From the NCBI GenBank assembly GCA_033063855.1, contig CP093831.1, positions 19,158,001-19,222,000 of the forward strand: 64,000 nt of DNA, read 5' to 3'. Of this stretch, positions 1 through 14,000 are shown one piece after another. Each line of letters opens with the position of its first letter. Position 1 is the first letter of the stretch. This DNA comes from Smittia aterrima. Lineage: Eukaryota; Arthropoda; Insecta; Diptera; Chironomidae. Below the pieces are notes generated by a model that searched no databases, was not told where the DNA came from, and saw nothing but the letters and a program-made list of their open reading frames with translations. Position numbers and translations under genes: made by a program.

Positions 1-977
1 AGAAATTCAAGTATTTGTCTCAAGTGCGTCATCGTCTGCAACTTAAAAGTCGCGAAACTAAAGTCAAACAAACAATTTTGCAACCGAGCGGAAATTTATT
101 TCGTCTCATTATCGACGCTTGACGTGAGCGATGAGCTGTCGAGATTCAATATTGGGTGTAGATCCGAGGGAAGAGCTCGTGAATACTCAGAAATATTTAC
201 CGCCCGATAACAGAATCGTAAGAAATTTGAAATTTGTGTCACTCACCATCGACTTTTTCCATTCTTTGTCGTCTTTTCGAAGAATTTTTCCCGAGAAATG
301 TATTTCTACACACGAATGAAGAGGTTGACTGATAACGAGAACTGTTTGTGATCAAATATCCAACTCGTTCTTCACGAATTTTTTTTTCGATTTCTTGTCA
401 ATTAATCAGAGCTTGTGATTCTTTATCAAGTTTTGTTCTTATCACCCTTTTTCTGTTTGATTTAATTGATGAGCTAGCAATTTGATTTCATCCTTCGATT
501 TTTATCTCTATGATTCATTTATCAATTTAAATTTTTTATTTTCACAATTTTCTCATTTCATTTCACTTAAAATCCTAAGGCACAATATTTTTTATTATTA
601 AAAAAGTTTTTTTTCTCTTTAAATTAAGAATATTTCACAATAAAATAAAAAAAACTGTTTTTATTTTAGATCCACGGAGACGAGAGCTCGAGATGTTGCC
701 TCTACAACAGTTTTCAGAGATGTGACACAATGAGAATTTTCACATTATCGATACCTTCTTTCGTCCGTCTCACGGCAAAGCTTACAACAAGCAGACAAGA
801 GAAGAAAGAAGAAAAATATTCGTCCGTGTGCTTCGTGTACAGCTTAGTTTGTAGTTGTAGAAGAACTGAAACCCCGAAGCATCAGCGGGAAAACACAAAC
901 CTTGACGTGAATATTTCCGAGCTTTCGCTCGTATTTTGATCGAGAGAGCGTCGAGAGAGCTCGTTCATCGTATTGTG

Positions 978-985
978 TATATAAG
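978..985 (+). promoter_or_regulatory. TATA-like box, possible promoter
   Basis: The string TATATAAG lies in otherwise mixed-composition DNA and is followed about 20 nt later by TCAAAC, a weak match to an insect initiator (TCAKTY-like). The spacing is shorter than the usual 25-30 nt. A splice-donor-like CAG|GTACAA follows at 1087. This could be the promoter of a transcript whose coding exons lie elsewhere, but AT-rich DNA often gives TATA matches by chance. Confidence 0.2.
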
Positions 986-1193
986 ACGCACACAATCAAA
1001 CTGTTTTCCTGCTGCTTCTTTGATTCGTGTCTTTAACACGGCAATTTACATAAGCGCAGAGGAATGAAAAATTATTTTTCCATTCAGGTACAAACAAACA
1101 CAACAAGATTAAAAATATTTATTTGTTTTTGAACGAGTAAGAGAGACCGAAACTCCTGATAACATCCATTCGATGAATGTGTTTGTTTTGCAG

Positions 1194-1223
1194 CGACTGT
1201 GGAGCTTTCCGATCTATGGTCAC
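1194..1223 (+). other. Possible 30-nt micro-exon
   Basis: A polypyrimidine-rich acceptor (tttgttttgcag) ends at 1193 and a strong donor (gtaagt) starts at 1224, leaving exactly 30 nt. The segment contains an ATG near its 3' end (ATG GTC AC|gt), so it could be a 5' leader exon carrying a start codon, about 215 nt downstream of the TATA-like box at 978. No matching downstream coding exon was found in this window, so this is only a candidate. Confidence 0.15.
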
Positions 1224-4200
1224 GTAAGTTGATGCTATAGAGAGGAGGACGTTCGGATTTTCTTTGAATCGATTTACAAGGCATTGGAAGGGGATTCAAA
1301 TTATTTAATAATCATGAGTTTTCATCGTTAGCTTATTGACTTCTTGTGGAGTTGAATGATTGCATTTAAATATTTTGATTGTTGCGCAAATGAATATATA
1401 TTTTGTTTTCAAGCTAGTTTCTTTCTTCTTTGTATATTGAATGAGGTCCGGGGAATTTTCTCATTAATATTTATCAAAATTGCAAAACTCGGCCTCGCAA
1501 TCAAAATAACTTTAGAGTGAGTAAGAGTCTTCCCTGTTCAGACAGTTGCAGTTGTCGTTAAGATGCCAGAGTCGTCAAGATGAAACATCCATTAACGCAA
1601 CCCCATTAATTGCCTATCAGCCCGGCGACAATTGTCTTCTCTCAGCATTAGAATGACTTCGGACCTGAGAAAGGCGCAAAGGAAAGAAAAATTATTTAAA
1701 TATGTGGCGCAGGTAAGTCGTCGAGGAAAAAATGGCATGTCTTAGTTGTTTAGCTTCGTCGAACAATTACATAATTGCATAGTGGAAAGAATAATCAACA
1801 CAAACACGTCCCCGAACAAACGTAAAATTTGTTATATAGGGATTCCCTTTGCTGCTGATGCGCCGGAATCTTAAGAGAAAGAAAAAGGTTCAGTAAAGCA
1901 GTTTGGTGATTTATTAATTAATTTTTTCATCCTCGTCTCGGTGTCCATCGATGATGTTATAGAGGAAGTGAACGTGATACCTTCATGAGGAAATTGAATA
2001 CCTGCGAACCCTTCTGTTACATGAAAGAACATGTGATTAATAAAAATATGTTGACCATCATCCCGAAGCTTCATTTTAATGTCCAAGCAGATGAGTTTTT
2101 AATACTTTCACGCATCGGTGATCGGTGAGAAAAATTTTGCATCGTAAACGGTTTTAATTGCTCGGTCGTTGGTCCATCTGCAGCCTTCACCTGAACCGCT
2201 ATCATTCATTTGATTCAAGTTAAAAATATTTACACAAACACCTTGTAGCATTAAGAAGCGCGCGGACCATCGACCGCTGAATCGAAACGAAATTCAATCA
2301 TCCAATTCCAATCGAATATCATCTGCTCCTTCATTTCTTTCCCTCTCTCGTCTGATATAAAAAAACGAATTTATTTCATCTTAGAGTGATGTTCTGTAAG
2401 GAAGGCACGACAAAAAGAACTAGCAAAGACGAAGAGAAGACCAAAACGTTCGCGTCTGGATGCGGGAAAGACCGAGAGAGAGCAGATGTACGCAACATCA
2501 TCATCATGATTTTATTATCTCTTAGCCGCTTCTTCTTTGTATCCGTCGTCTTTGTTACAAATTCTATTTGTTTCCTTGGCACAAGTTGTCGATGATCTCG
2601 AGCAAAAGTCATCAATTTTCTCGATCGCGATCAGAGATTAAGAACTAAAGCCTTCATTAAATTTGTAAATTTCTAGCATTTAAATATTTTTATGATGGTG
2701 CGACGACGAATTCTTGTTGTTGATGCTCAGCTTTTGAGGTCACAAGGCCACAAATTCACCTGGAACGTCGGCTTTTATTATTCAAAACATCTAATGTGCA
2801 AATTTTTTTTCGAAACGAAGCGTTGTCGTCTGTGGAAGAAAAAAGAATTAAACATTTTAAAGACAGAATGTGGAGAAATTGTTAATCATTTAACCAATTT
2901 GCGAAACTTTAACCCGAAAAAAGCGAATCGACGATAAACGAATTGAAGGTGTGGCTGGTGCCGAAACGATGTTTGAAGGTGCTTAAACCACGCACAGATA
3001 ACAGTAACAAACATGTTAAGTAGAGTGGTAAACCTGAAATCGAAAAACCAAAGTTGATGAATTCTTAAGTAAACATTGAATCGCTATTGAAGAATCGCTC
3101 GACAAAAATCAAAATAAAATGTTTAATGTGTCGAAGTTGATAAGTTGATGTTGAAAAAGTGAGTTCCAAATTCGCTTGTTGAGAGTTTGAGAGACGTAAA
3201 AATATTTATTTTACGTTAAAGACGCTACTTTCAGATTGCACCTGCTGATCCCAAGATTCTTCAAGTTTTAATTCTGTTTTGTCCACAATTTGTTAATTAG
3301 TTTAGATTAAAACATTTTATATTTCGCGAAGATGAGACTAGACATCTAGATGCCTGCGACTCTAATTTGAATAATTCTCGAAAACCCATTTCTTCGGTTC
3401 CAATTTTGTCATAGCATCTTGTTTCAAACGGCCCAGCATCGAACATGAGACGAAACCTCAAGGAATGTTTGACAACAATTTCTCATTGAAATGAGAACGG
3501 AGACAAATTTAACATTGCGATGTGTGTCATGTCGTTTTCGTGAAATGCTTGCGGATCTGGTGACCGAAGCGAAACTGAAGAATCGAGGGAGATTTACTTC
3601 TCTTCTTTGCATGCAACTTGCGTTTTCTCGTGCCGTGTTACACATTTTAGTCAGTCTAATTGCACAACGATGTGGGCAATTAGTAGCGAAACACAAAACT
3701 GACCTGGAAAGCTCAATGAGACGAACGGAAAGCGAGACAATGGATGAAGAAACTGAACGCTCGTCTCACTGTTAAGCTTATTTGAATACTTCTTCTAGAA
3801 ATGCATTTCTACTGGTCATAAATAACTGACGACAAAGTCGATCGAGCGTCTTAAAGGTGCTACCGTTTCCCATCCCATCCAGTGACCCTTCTGTCGTTCT
3901 TACTCTTCTTCACTCGACGCTACATAAAAAAACTTTGTCGGAGTCTTTAATCCTAATTTAATGTTTGCATCAGTCCTTAAAGATGTTGCACCTTTTTCTG
4001 AATCTGTCCTTTGTCTTTTTCCTCGTAATCGACACTCTTTTTGAATAATTTATTAGTGCGCTCTCACCCGTTCTTTCACTAGATGGCAATGAAATATGAC
4101 ATTTCTCAGCGTTTTCTTGTATCTCGATAAGAAGAAAACACTCATTGCGCTTCCTCTCTCTTCATCGACATTCCAAACATCCGAAAAAGTCAAAATTACC

Positions 4201-7200
4201 TTTGAAATTTGTGACGAGATAAACAGGAAGGAAGAAGTCCTCCAATGCTCGTCGTTGATGTGGAAGGGATTCTTGCTCCGACCGATGTTGATGAAAATAT
4301 TTACACTTCTCGGTCGTACCTTGAATGACCTTCGAGTTGTAATGGAAGAAGAAGTTTTGATAAGCATCAGAGGAAGCTCCTTGAGCTCTTATCTTAGATT
4401 TCCTCTCCTTGTGAACGTTTCTTCAAGCACTTAGTGTGAATAATTGAACAGTTAGAAATGTCGATTCAACATTGGGCTTCGTTTAAGAAGCCGGACGAGA
4501 GAAAAAAAGAAGACAAAGGCCAACAGGAAAGAAGAATTTCTCCCCAAACCTTAATTTGCACTTAAATGGGTTTCACAATGATTTTCTAATTGATTCCCAT
4601 CGGTGACGTTATTGAAATCGAACTTATAATGATATGGACGACGATAAGTTCAAACGGAAGTGGTTGTCAATCGTCATTAAGTCTCTCTGCTGAGTCGGAA
4701 TAATTATTTTTTCTTTCGCGGAGAAAACACAGTGAATATAGTCCACGTTTTCATAAAGCTCTGAGATTTCCTTCTTTTTCATTTAAAAGTTCGCAATCGG
4801 GTCAAAATCAGTATAAAATTAAAATATCAATGCGGATTGAACAGTTGACGCTTACGAGACGATCGAGTTTATGAAAATATTTTCATATCGCACGGTTTCT
4901 CTTCGAAGACTTTGTTGCTTGCAAATCGAAATTGAAGAAAAATCATTATCAGCGTTTTCAAATCTTTAAAAGGGAGGAGGGGAAGAGCGAAATAGAAATA
5001 ACTGCACACGTTTCCATATTGAGAAACCGCAACTGTAAATTGTCATCAAACACTGAGCTACACTTCTTCGATTCATCGAGTGAAACCTTGAGACATAAAC
5101 CGGCAAGAGGCATAGTTAAGCAGTGCTGATGATATAGCTTTAAGTTTTCGTTACCATTTGAATCCTTTGTGGCACAATATTCAGACGCCTCTGACTGAAA
5201 AGATTTCTAAACGCAACTGACGACACATTAAGATGGTTTTGAAAATACTAAAACCAATAAATCCCTCCCGAAGGCAATCAACTTATAAACTATAAACGGC
5301 ATTATCTCGTAAGACAATTAGACTTCTTTACCTGTTTATGGAGACGTTTAACTCATGAAAGAAATTATCTGTGACAATAAATGTTTTGGCTGAGAGTGAG
5401 GGAAAACTAGAAATTACTTCTCGAATGAACGCCAACCAGAAATCCGACTTGAGGAATGTTCAATTAGCTTCAAGAAAAAAAAATGATTTTTCTTGTTTGT
5501 GTTCTCTTCACAGCCATTTTGCATCCGTTAAACGCGTGATTTATCACAAAGACGAAACAAAGTTCGGTTAAATCGAAGTCGAGAGAGCAGAATCAAGCAC
5601 TAACCGCGAGAAAGACAAACACAGATATTTGATAACGTCAGCGTCATGAATTATAAATAAATAAAGGTAATTTTATTTTCAATCATTTGAGGTTTGATAA
5701 GAGAAGCTCGTTTCTTCTTAAGGCTTGCGTAAAGCAAGTTTATTTATAGTTCCTCGCCTCTATTTCATGAGAAATCTTATTTTAATAAATGTGCGAAGAA
5801 TTTTTTTGGATAATTCATCATAGCAATCAGTTTTTTCATCAAACACCAACAAGAAAAAATTCTGAATTCGCTGATTAGATTGTACGAGTTTTTAGCTCTC
5901 GTCGAAAATTCGAATTCCAAGAAATGGCTTAATCATCGACCACGACGACTTTAAATGGGTTTCTTGAATACTTATGTTCATCTTATCGTAGTGAGGGAAG
6001 TTGAAGTCGATTACGAAAGACTGGAGCAGCAACAATGTTGAGAAACTTTTCATTTCGTGATAAGACCGGCTCGATTTATCCGTGAGTGATTGCGCATATA
6101 AGAAGACAGACGACAACAGCAAGCACACAGACGTATTGATTGCATTACCGCGATGATGAACAAATAGAATTGAACAAATACGCCAACGTTTTATCATTTT
6201 CTCGTTTCCAAGACGATGAACGAAGATTTACGGCGCAATGGATGATAAGAGGAATCGTGCCGAAGAGTTTTCTAATTTACGGAAGTCGAGACACTAAATT
6301 TTGGGTCATGCAGTGAAAAGATTACCTTTACTCGGTTTGAAATGGAGACACAACTCGTCAAGGGTTTAAAAGCAATTGAAATATCTTCATAGAGCTCAGG
6401 TAAATTGACTTAAATAGCTAATCACTTAAAATAATTAACTAAAGGTCTGGTGGTTAATTTAACCGCAGTTTGTCAACTCTTCGAGACTCACGGATGATAT
6501 TACTTTCATTAAAAGGCAGCACACGTCAAGCTTAAGAAATGAAGCTCAAAAAATCATATCCGGTGATGTGAGTTTCTTTTTTGTCCAAATACATGAGACA
6601 CATGAATGTAAATACGAAGAGAAATCAATATACGCGGAGTTCTCAACTTTTCTGAAGTTATTTTGTAAGAAACTAAAAGGTTGGGAAGAACTGAAACAGC
6701 TTTAAGTTTTAAGCTTCAATTGTTTCTGATCACAAAGTTTTTCTCTCTTCTGTTCAGTATTCATAGCAATCATCATCAGCAATTGCATACGTAAGCACCG
6801 TCAGAAATGGAAGACGATGAATTAAGAACCGCCATCAGAGGCAAAGTAAAAAAAAACGTTTCATCCAACGACAATTGGAAAATTTAGTGAAATGAGAAGG
6901 AGAAGAAAAGTTCGTTAGCCTCGGCTTGTCTTAATTGAAACTTCTCCATTGAATTTCATCAACCTCCGCTTTGTTTTTTTTTTTTGATCGAGCATGATCG
7001 AATGTCGTTGTCGCTTATGGACAATGAGAGAAATGGTAATTGAACAGTTACCATTATTATTTACATTATGATTTGAGGCCGCGATCGAGATGGGAGGAGG
7101 AAGCTCATTGTGATCACATTCGAGATTTGACGACAAACGAACGTGATCGCAATAATTTTACATTCCTTCGATTGCGCAAATTTATGTTTTGAATAAACAC

Positions 7201-8000
7201 TCTTCGATGCTCACATATCTTTAAAGTTATCAAATATTTTCATTGACAATCTACTTGATCCTTCTTTATATGTAATGTGAGTAACTCGCAATGAGTTAAA
7301 TTTGCTTCTACTTCGTCAGCAAACTACAAAACATTCTCACAAAGACATTATGATGAGACTAGCACAAAAACGACAGAAGCGTCATATCACTTGATGCAAC
7401 TTTTATGAGCTAGTTCGCGTGAAACGAAGACTTGGAATGTATACTTCGTTACAAGCTGAAGTTTTTTTTGTCTCACAAGAATGCTGACCGTCGAATGCAA
7501 ATTTAAACAGCAAACTTGAGATTTAAATGAAAAGTTTGCTCGATTTTGATGGCGAAATTCCTATCCGACTTGGCAGCAGATTGGCTTACACATCTCATCG
7601 TAAATGTCTCTTTATTCGAAAATTTATTCAGATGAATGCTTATTGACTCTTAATTCCGAGCGAGCATTTCTCTTTTTCGTGGGCTGATAGCAACGACCCG
7701 GCCTGAATATAAAGTGTTTCTCGTTTCTTGAACATTTAAATTCACTTTAATCCCATCTCTCGCTCATCAGCTTCAATCAGAATTCTCAACCAGCAGCTCA
7801 TTCGCGCTCGTTCATAAAGATTGTCGGCAGAGGAAGTCGTTGAATTCTGAGACGTGGACGGCTATCTCGATTGAATCATGGGAAAAATTCTCGAGTATGA
7901 GCTGGCTTCTTGAATTCCCTTCGATTATCTCTATGCCTTCCTCTCTCCCATTTCATGATCCATTACAACTATTTGACGACCAGTAAGAGTCCGAAACTGA

Positions 8001-11000
8001 TAACTCATGAAAATGTCATTAAAAATCCCAAGTCGAACGAATCGTTTTCTGTTTCGAAACCTGCTGATGCAATCTCACTCTGTAGACTTCCAATAACTGT
8101 CGTCAACGTCTAATTGCAGTTCGGCTTTGTCTTTCCCCATGAAATCGACGCTCATTGGACTATTTAAATGAACTGCACGCTTCGAGTTTCATGATTGTTT
8201 CAGCAACTGTTTGTCATGACCATCTTAAATGTTTTTATGAGTTCAATTGCAGTTTGAGACGTTGCAATCGTAAAATCCTGAATAATAACTCGATTATCCT
8301 CTCACATACATATAAGCGATAAATTTTATTGAGTTCGTGTACTCAGTTGAAGTAACTGGACATATTTCTTGAAGAACACGAATTCTGAAGTTTAAACAAT
8401 TCACCTGTGTAAAGCTTAAACATGATTTCATAATTTATTTCCAACAGCATTCAAAGCTCAAAAATTAATAATTGCGAAGATTAGTTTTCGATGTTGTTGA
8501 GCCTTTTGGAGGCTTTTGCTGATCGGTTCAACGAAACGTTGAATCGTGATTTTCCATCACGCTTTCATGCACACTCAGAAAAGCGGCCAAACAGCTTGCT
8601 GTTGAAGAAACACAAAAATGGATTTGAATCAAATGCAGTTGCAGTCTTAGCTCAACACTGATAGAAATATTTAACAAATTTTTGAAGTTTCTAAACTTTT
8701 AGTCATCTTCAAAAGTTTGATTGACAAATTTTGATAGAAAATCTGTTCCTTTTTATGTCACAGATTTTTTTCACTCCGTGTAGATTAGTTTCAAGATATT
8801 TTCTTCTTCGCTTATAACACGAAACATTTTCGAGACGTAGATATTAATTAATAATTAAGCTGAACACTTGCTTACTTCATATGCCTCATCCAATCATGTA
8901 TTCTCACTTTCCATTTTGTTGATTTCTGATACATTTACCTTCGAATTGTTACTTAACATCGATTTTGATTCGTTTTCGTTTTCTGTTTACTGCAGTTTCG
9001 TTTTCAGCAGCGTAATCAGCAAAAAGAGGATTATAATAACTTTTTCACTTTTCATGACGTGCCCATCACGTGGAAAATCTCTTGAAGAGCTTTTCGTTTT
9101 CTAATTCGACTGCATTGTGCAACGGGTAATTAGGTTTGTTGTCGCTTCGGAGGCTTGAGACCAAATCTGATGAGAAACAATTATCGTTACGAGATCGGAT
9201 TGGAAACCGTTCTTGTAATATACCCGAATAATTATTGATATCTTAAAAATAAACTATTCACAGCATAAACGGTTCACGAAAGCGTCTTGCAGATCATCGG
9301 GAAAAACTGTTCGCTTTTTTATTTTAATTAATTACGCCAAATCAAACCTTACTCTCGAAACTATTCAGTTTTAAATTTAGGATTTCAAGTTGTTCGGACT
9401 TTCAACAAAATCGACGTAAGTGAGAAATATTCAAACGTTTATTCTTTGGAGAATGTTCAAATCTTATACAGGTCGAATATGAAGTTCATTTCAAATACAT
9501 CAGCAATAGCTGGAGACAACTTGTTAAGCCTCCAATACTTGATCGGTGCAGCGTCTTAGATTATTCGCTCTGATTCGGTGGTGTTGAAGAAGTTGCTGCT
9601 CAAATTTTAGGACCAGTTGAAGGTTAAGCCAACAAATTGAATAATGGAGTGTTGAAAACGAAATATTACCTTTAAAAATAGATCCGCCGCATTGTCCAAT
9701 GAAAGTTGGACATAAGTTCCGCATGTGGGACTTTACGGATTTTGTCGCAATTGATAGTTCCAGATATCCTAGAGGTGATAAACAAACGTTAAAACTATCA
9801 AATGACATCGATGATTTGATTCTTGAAATTCTAATAAAATACATCCACAACTTCAAGTTCTTAAAAAATAGCTGGCGGCTCCTTTTTACTGTAAAAATTT
9901 TACAACATCATTTGAGAGAGCTCGTTACGAAGTCGGTTCCTCAGAAAAACTTAGATTTGAGTAAATTTTTCAATTGTCAAAGGTCTTTCATGTTTCTAAA
10001 TTATTTTCAAAATCAACAGGAAGCTGGCGGCGCAACCTTTATGAATCTAAGGGATTGATCGTTTTGAAGCTCAGACCCAATTTCATCAATTTAACCTGAA
10101 ACATGCAAATTCAATAAATAACAAAATATTTTCGTTTAGTTGCACAACTGTTTTTTTGTTTTAAATCGTATTAAGCTCGATTTGCCAGTCAACAGAATCA
10201 AAGTATTAATGATATTCAAAAAGCTGATGAAACTAAAGCTGAGGAAATAAAGTCACACAAGACTAAAAAGTCGATTAGGTGAGAGGAATGATTCATGACA
10301 AACAAAACTAACAATTAACGAATAAAGCTCATCAAATTATGATTCGCTGAAGGCAATTAAAAAGTGAAAACAACAGAAATCACTCGGAGAACGAGTTTGA
10401 GAGTCTCAATGGCATTTATGCTCATTGCAGCGCCGTTCAATGATTTTCCAAATCCGAACTGCAAACGCACTGATTGAACGATTTCGAAAGTGCATTCTTT
10501 TGTTATACAATGCACCGAAGTCATGAGCACATGAGAAACGTTTGAGTTTAAAAAATATTTGGGAAACTTTCGGATTTCTGAGTGAAAGAAAGATTTGAAG
10601 ACAGTCTCAAAGAACTTGCTGACTGAGTCATCAACTTTCTTTCTGAAATAAAAACATTAAAATCATATACCACGACCAACAATTTCGATAACGCATTTCT
10701 CACAGCCACGCTTCTAAAAAAGAATAATTAAAACAAGAATGGGAGCGGGTAATAAACTTCAAATGGTTACCCGCGATAAATTGTCTGCGAGTTTTTCTTG
10801 CTTTTGACTTCACAACCAGAAAGAAGTGATAACGTGACAATTCGTCGGTTTGAATTTTTTTCGCTCGACTCCCGACTCGTTGAGTATGCATTTGGATTGT
10901 GGGAAAGTTCTCGGCTTTTCTATTGAAAACTTAAGTTTTACGATAGCGACGCTCGAATGTTCCTTGATGCGTTAAATTGTATCATTTTCGCTTTAATTAT

Positions 11001-14000
11001 TCTGCTATTTGGCTCATGGGTGCTTGCATTCAATCTCAATGAAAGTGATTTCCCCTTCTCACGTGATTAGCGCTTCTCTTTAACTTCGATAGTTCACCAA
11101 GGCGTGAATACTTAACTTTTCGTTGAACATTATTCAAATAAAACTATTTTATCAGCCATAAGAAGGAAAAAAGAATGAATTTTCGTCTAAGAACGGACGT
11201 GGAGGTTAACGAACGAAATTAAATACTTATCAAGTCTTTGCACAGTACGTCAGAGTTGCTAAGGAAGTCGCAAACGGTCGAATCATGATGATTTCCTACT
11301 TCCATCGAAAAGTTTGTTAAAATTCTACAAAACAGATTCTCGCACATAAAACTTGATCTGATTTAGTTTTCATGAACCATAAACTGACATTTCATTTCCA
11401 ACCAATGATGGTATGTTAAGAAATACCTTATGTACTAAGTTGTCCGTTTAATGTCGAAACAAGTTAAGTTTCTTCATCCATAAGAAGACTACATTCACGT
11501 TCATTTATCATGGTCAAGCAGTGATGCATGAGGTTTTCTTAAAAAATCTTTAGCTGGTCCTCGATCCGGGACAGCAAACAATGAGAATGAAACCCAAAAC
11601 GGTCAACAAGATACTCTCATCACATTTGCATCATCGGCGCTGAAAAATATTTTCCCAGGACTTCTCAGGTAAAAAAAAAATTTGAATCACAATATGCAAA
11701 TTGGTCATTTTCTTTTGCAGTCTCCCTTCTGTCCGTCGTCCCGTTCAAGGAACTAAAAGGTTTTCTTTTGATACCATTTAAATGTGTTTTACTTGCAATG
11801 AATCTGTTTTTCTAAGCGCGAGTTCTTAGCAGGGTGCCACTTAAGGTGGAAGAGTAATTCGTTGTCGTTTCGAAGAACTTGCAAGAGATCCCAAATGAAA
11901 TTTCATTTTCTAACGATTTCTCATTCCTTCAATAATACATCATACCCTGTCCACTCAATGTCCAGCACCCCATTGAAACTGAGAGCAAAACAACTTCGTA
12001 ATGAATTGGCTCTTGTAACATTGTGAAATCTATTGCCTGACTCGCAACAGGCTTGGAAGGCTTCTGACAACCTCTGACCTTTTGTTCGTACCTTTTCGTA
12101 AAGGTTCACCTCACTTTTTATACCTGCGCCGAAAAAGGGTCAACGAATAGTATGTGAGAGTCTAATTTCAAAATTCTTCATTCGGCAATGACCAAGGGTC
12201 AGTTTATTCAAATTAGGAGGATTTTTTATTGCGTTCATAATTAATCTATGATGAACCTTTTTACCTGCACTGGACGCTGATCTAAATAATTACAAGCAAA
12301 CCGGTTTTTCCTAGTTGCATCTTTCGCTGCAGGACGACGGAATGTAATTCAACTCAAGATTAATCGCGACTGATAAAATGTTGACTCGGGAAAGTGAATC
12401 TTCTATCCATCTCCACTTATCTTAATTAAACTCTCAATTGATCGAATTTTTCTGATATCAAGCGAATTTATGCAGCGATGAGTCTGCCGAAAGTAGAAAT
12501 GGTTTCAAAACGCAATAAAGAAAGAAACATCTGCTCTATCAACTCATCACACAGCTCTTTCTCAACACACACGGCAGTGGAAGTGTAATCAAAATAATGA
12601 GGGTGTCTATTGCTCCTTTCTGTGTTGTTCAGAGTGTTTAAGAAACAAGATCATTGACTTTTGAGCCCTACGAGCGATTCTCGCAAGAAGTTTGCCGCGT
12701 AAATTCTTCTCAAGATTGTCTAAGATCGAGAAAAAAAAAACACACACAGCATATGGCGAATTACAAAACTCCTTTCCGAGTGCTTCTCGCATTTATAAAA
12801 CATCCCCAGACGTAGACATTAGTTTTTTTACCAAAAGTGTATCAAAGTTTAAGTTGTTTTAACGAACTTTTCATTCTTGTTGTTCTCGTTTCGACGACAG
12901 AAACTAATGAAAATCCGTTACGACGGTCAATTCTTAGAAAAGGATAACCTTTAATCATACAATTGACCAAGTTTCGGGTCGTCCGAGATACTAACGGTCA
13001 AGAAACGAACTCAGAAAATATAAATTGGATCATTTTTAATTCAAATATGCATGGACAATGTCCGAGAGAAACCTGATTTATTGCTTAAGAAGGAACAAAG
13101 GAAGAAATCCTCGTTGGACAATATAGAACACATAACGAAGTCTTTCCTTTACATAAGGGCGGGCTTTAAGAATTTCTTCTTTTCTAGAGAATCTCGTTTT
13201 CTATTCATAAGCAATCGGCCAATGGTCATAGTGCTCTGATTTAGTTTGCGCCAAGAATTTCTTTGGTTCACTACGGGTCATTGACAATCGGATGCGAGAG
13301 ACGTTGAATAAACGGAATTCCGTCATCATCTGTCAATAAACTGATCCGCATCCGCTCTAAAAACAAAGCGAGAATATACCGGAACGATGCGAAGCCACAC
13401 AAAACGACGAAAATAAAGCCGTGAAATGTCATCTCTTACGCGGAGGGTTCTGATAAGGTCATCGAGCTCTCTGGACCATGAACAGATGGATCATTAAACG
13501 CTAGCAATCAGCAATGGTTCCCATTCGATGAGCTCGCGCATAATCCAACTTGTTCTACATCATCATCTCTACAAATGTCAAATATTTACCATTCCATCTC
13601 GTTAAGGTTTATTTTCGGCAAAGCGTTCGCTATTGTTTGATGAAACTGGGTGTGCGCTTCATAAAACATCGTCGAGATGCGTGATGATTCAGTTTCATAT
13701 TCTCGTGTTTTATTTGTCCATAATTTCTTTCATGAATCATAAACTCAACTCGAGGGATTTTATTGCATCATTTTTTCATTTCCCAAATTGAAATCGGCAT
13801 CAAACGTTAGAGTTCGACTCCCTCTCTTTGATTGACAAGGGTGAAGTTGACTTCGTTAATCTACTTCTTGCCACCCTCCTCTGTCTCCGGCCTATCCTAC
13901 AAAGCATTTTCTCCGAGTTTATCTCCCTATTAAAAGACTCTTTGGTGTTTTGGCTTGTTCATTTCATCATTTGTTATGATTACTTGCTAAATTGATTGCG

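Larger units (their letters stand above)
1..8000. other. Non-coding tract, first part
   Basis: No reading frame here looks like protein: the longest are about 60-110 codons, low in complexity or overlapping open frames on the other strand, with no recognisable motif. The sequence is AT-rich with many short T and A runs. The only gene-like signals are a TATA-like box at 978-985 and a short stretch at 1194-1223 flanked by good splice sites; both are listed separately. The tract may be intergenic or part of a long intron of a gene outside the window; the sequence does not settle this. Confidence 0.6.

Noticed and set aside
9524..10058. A 119-codon plus-strand frame and a 110-codon minus-strand frame, the latter containing CGGSI as in serine proteases.
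   Set aside because: The two frames overlap on opposite strands. The CGGSI is not followed by the TAAHC histidine motif or any other protease signature, so the match is chance.
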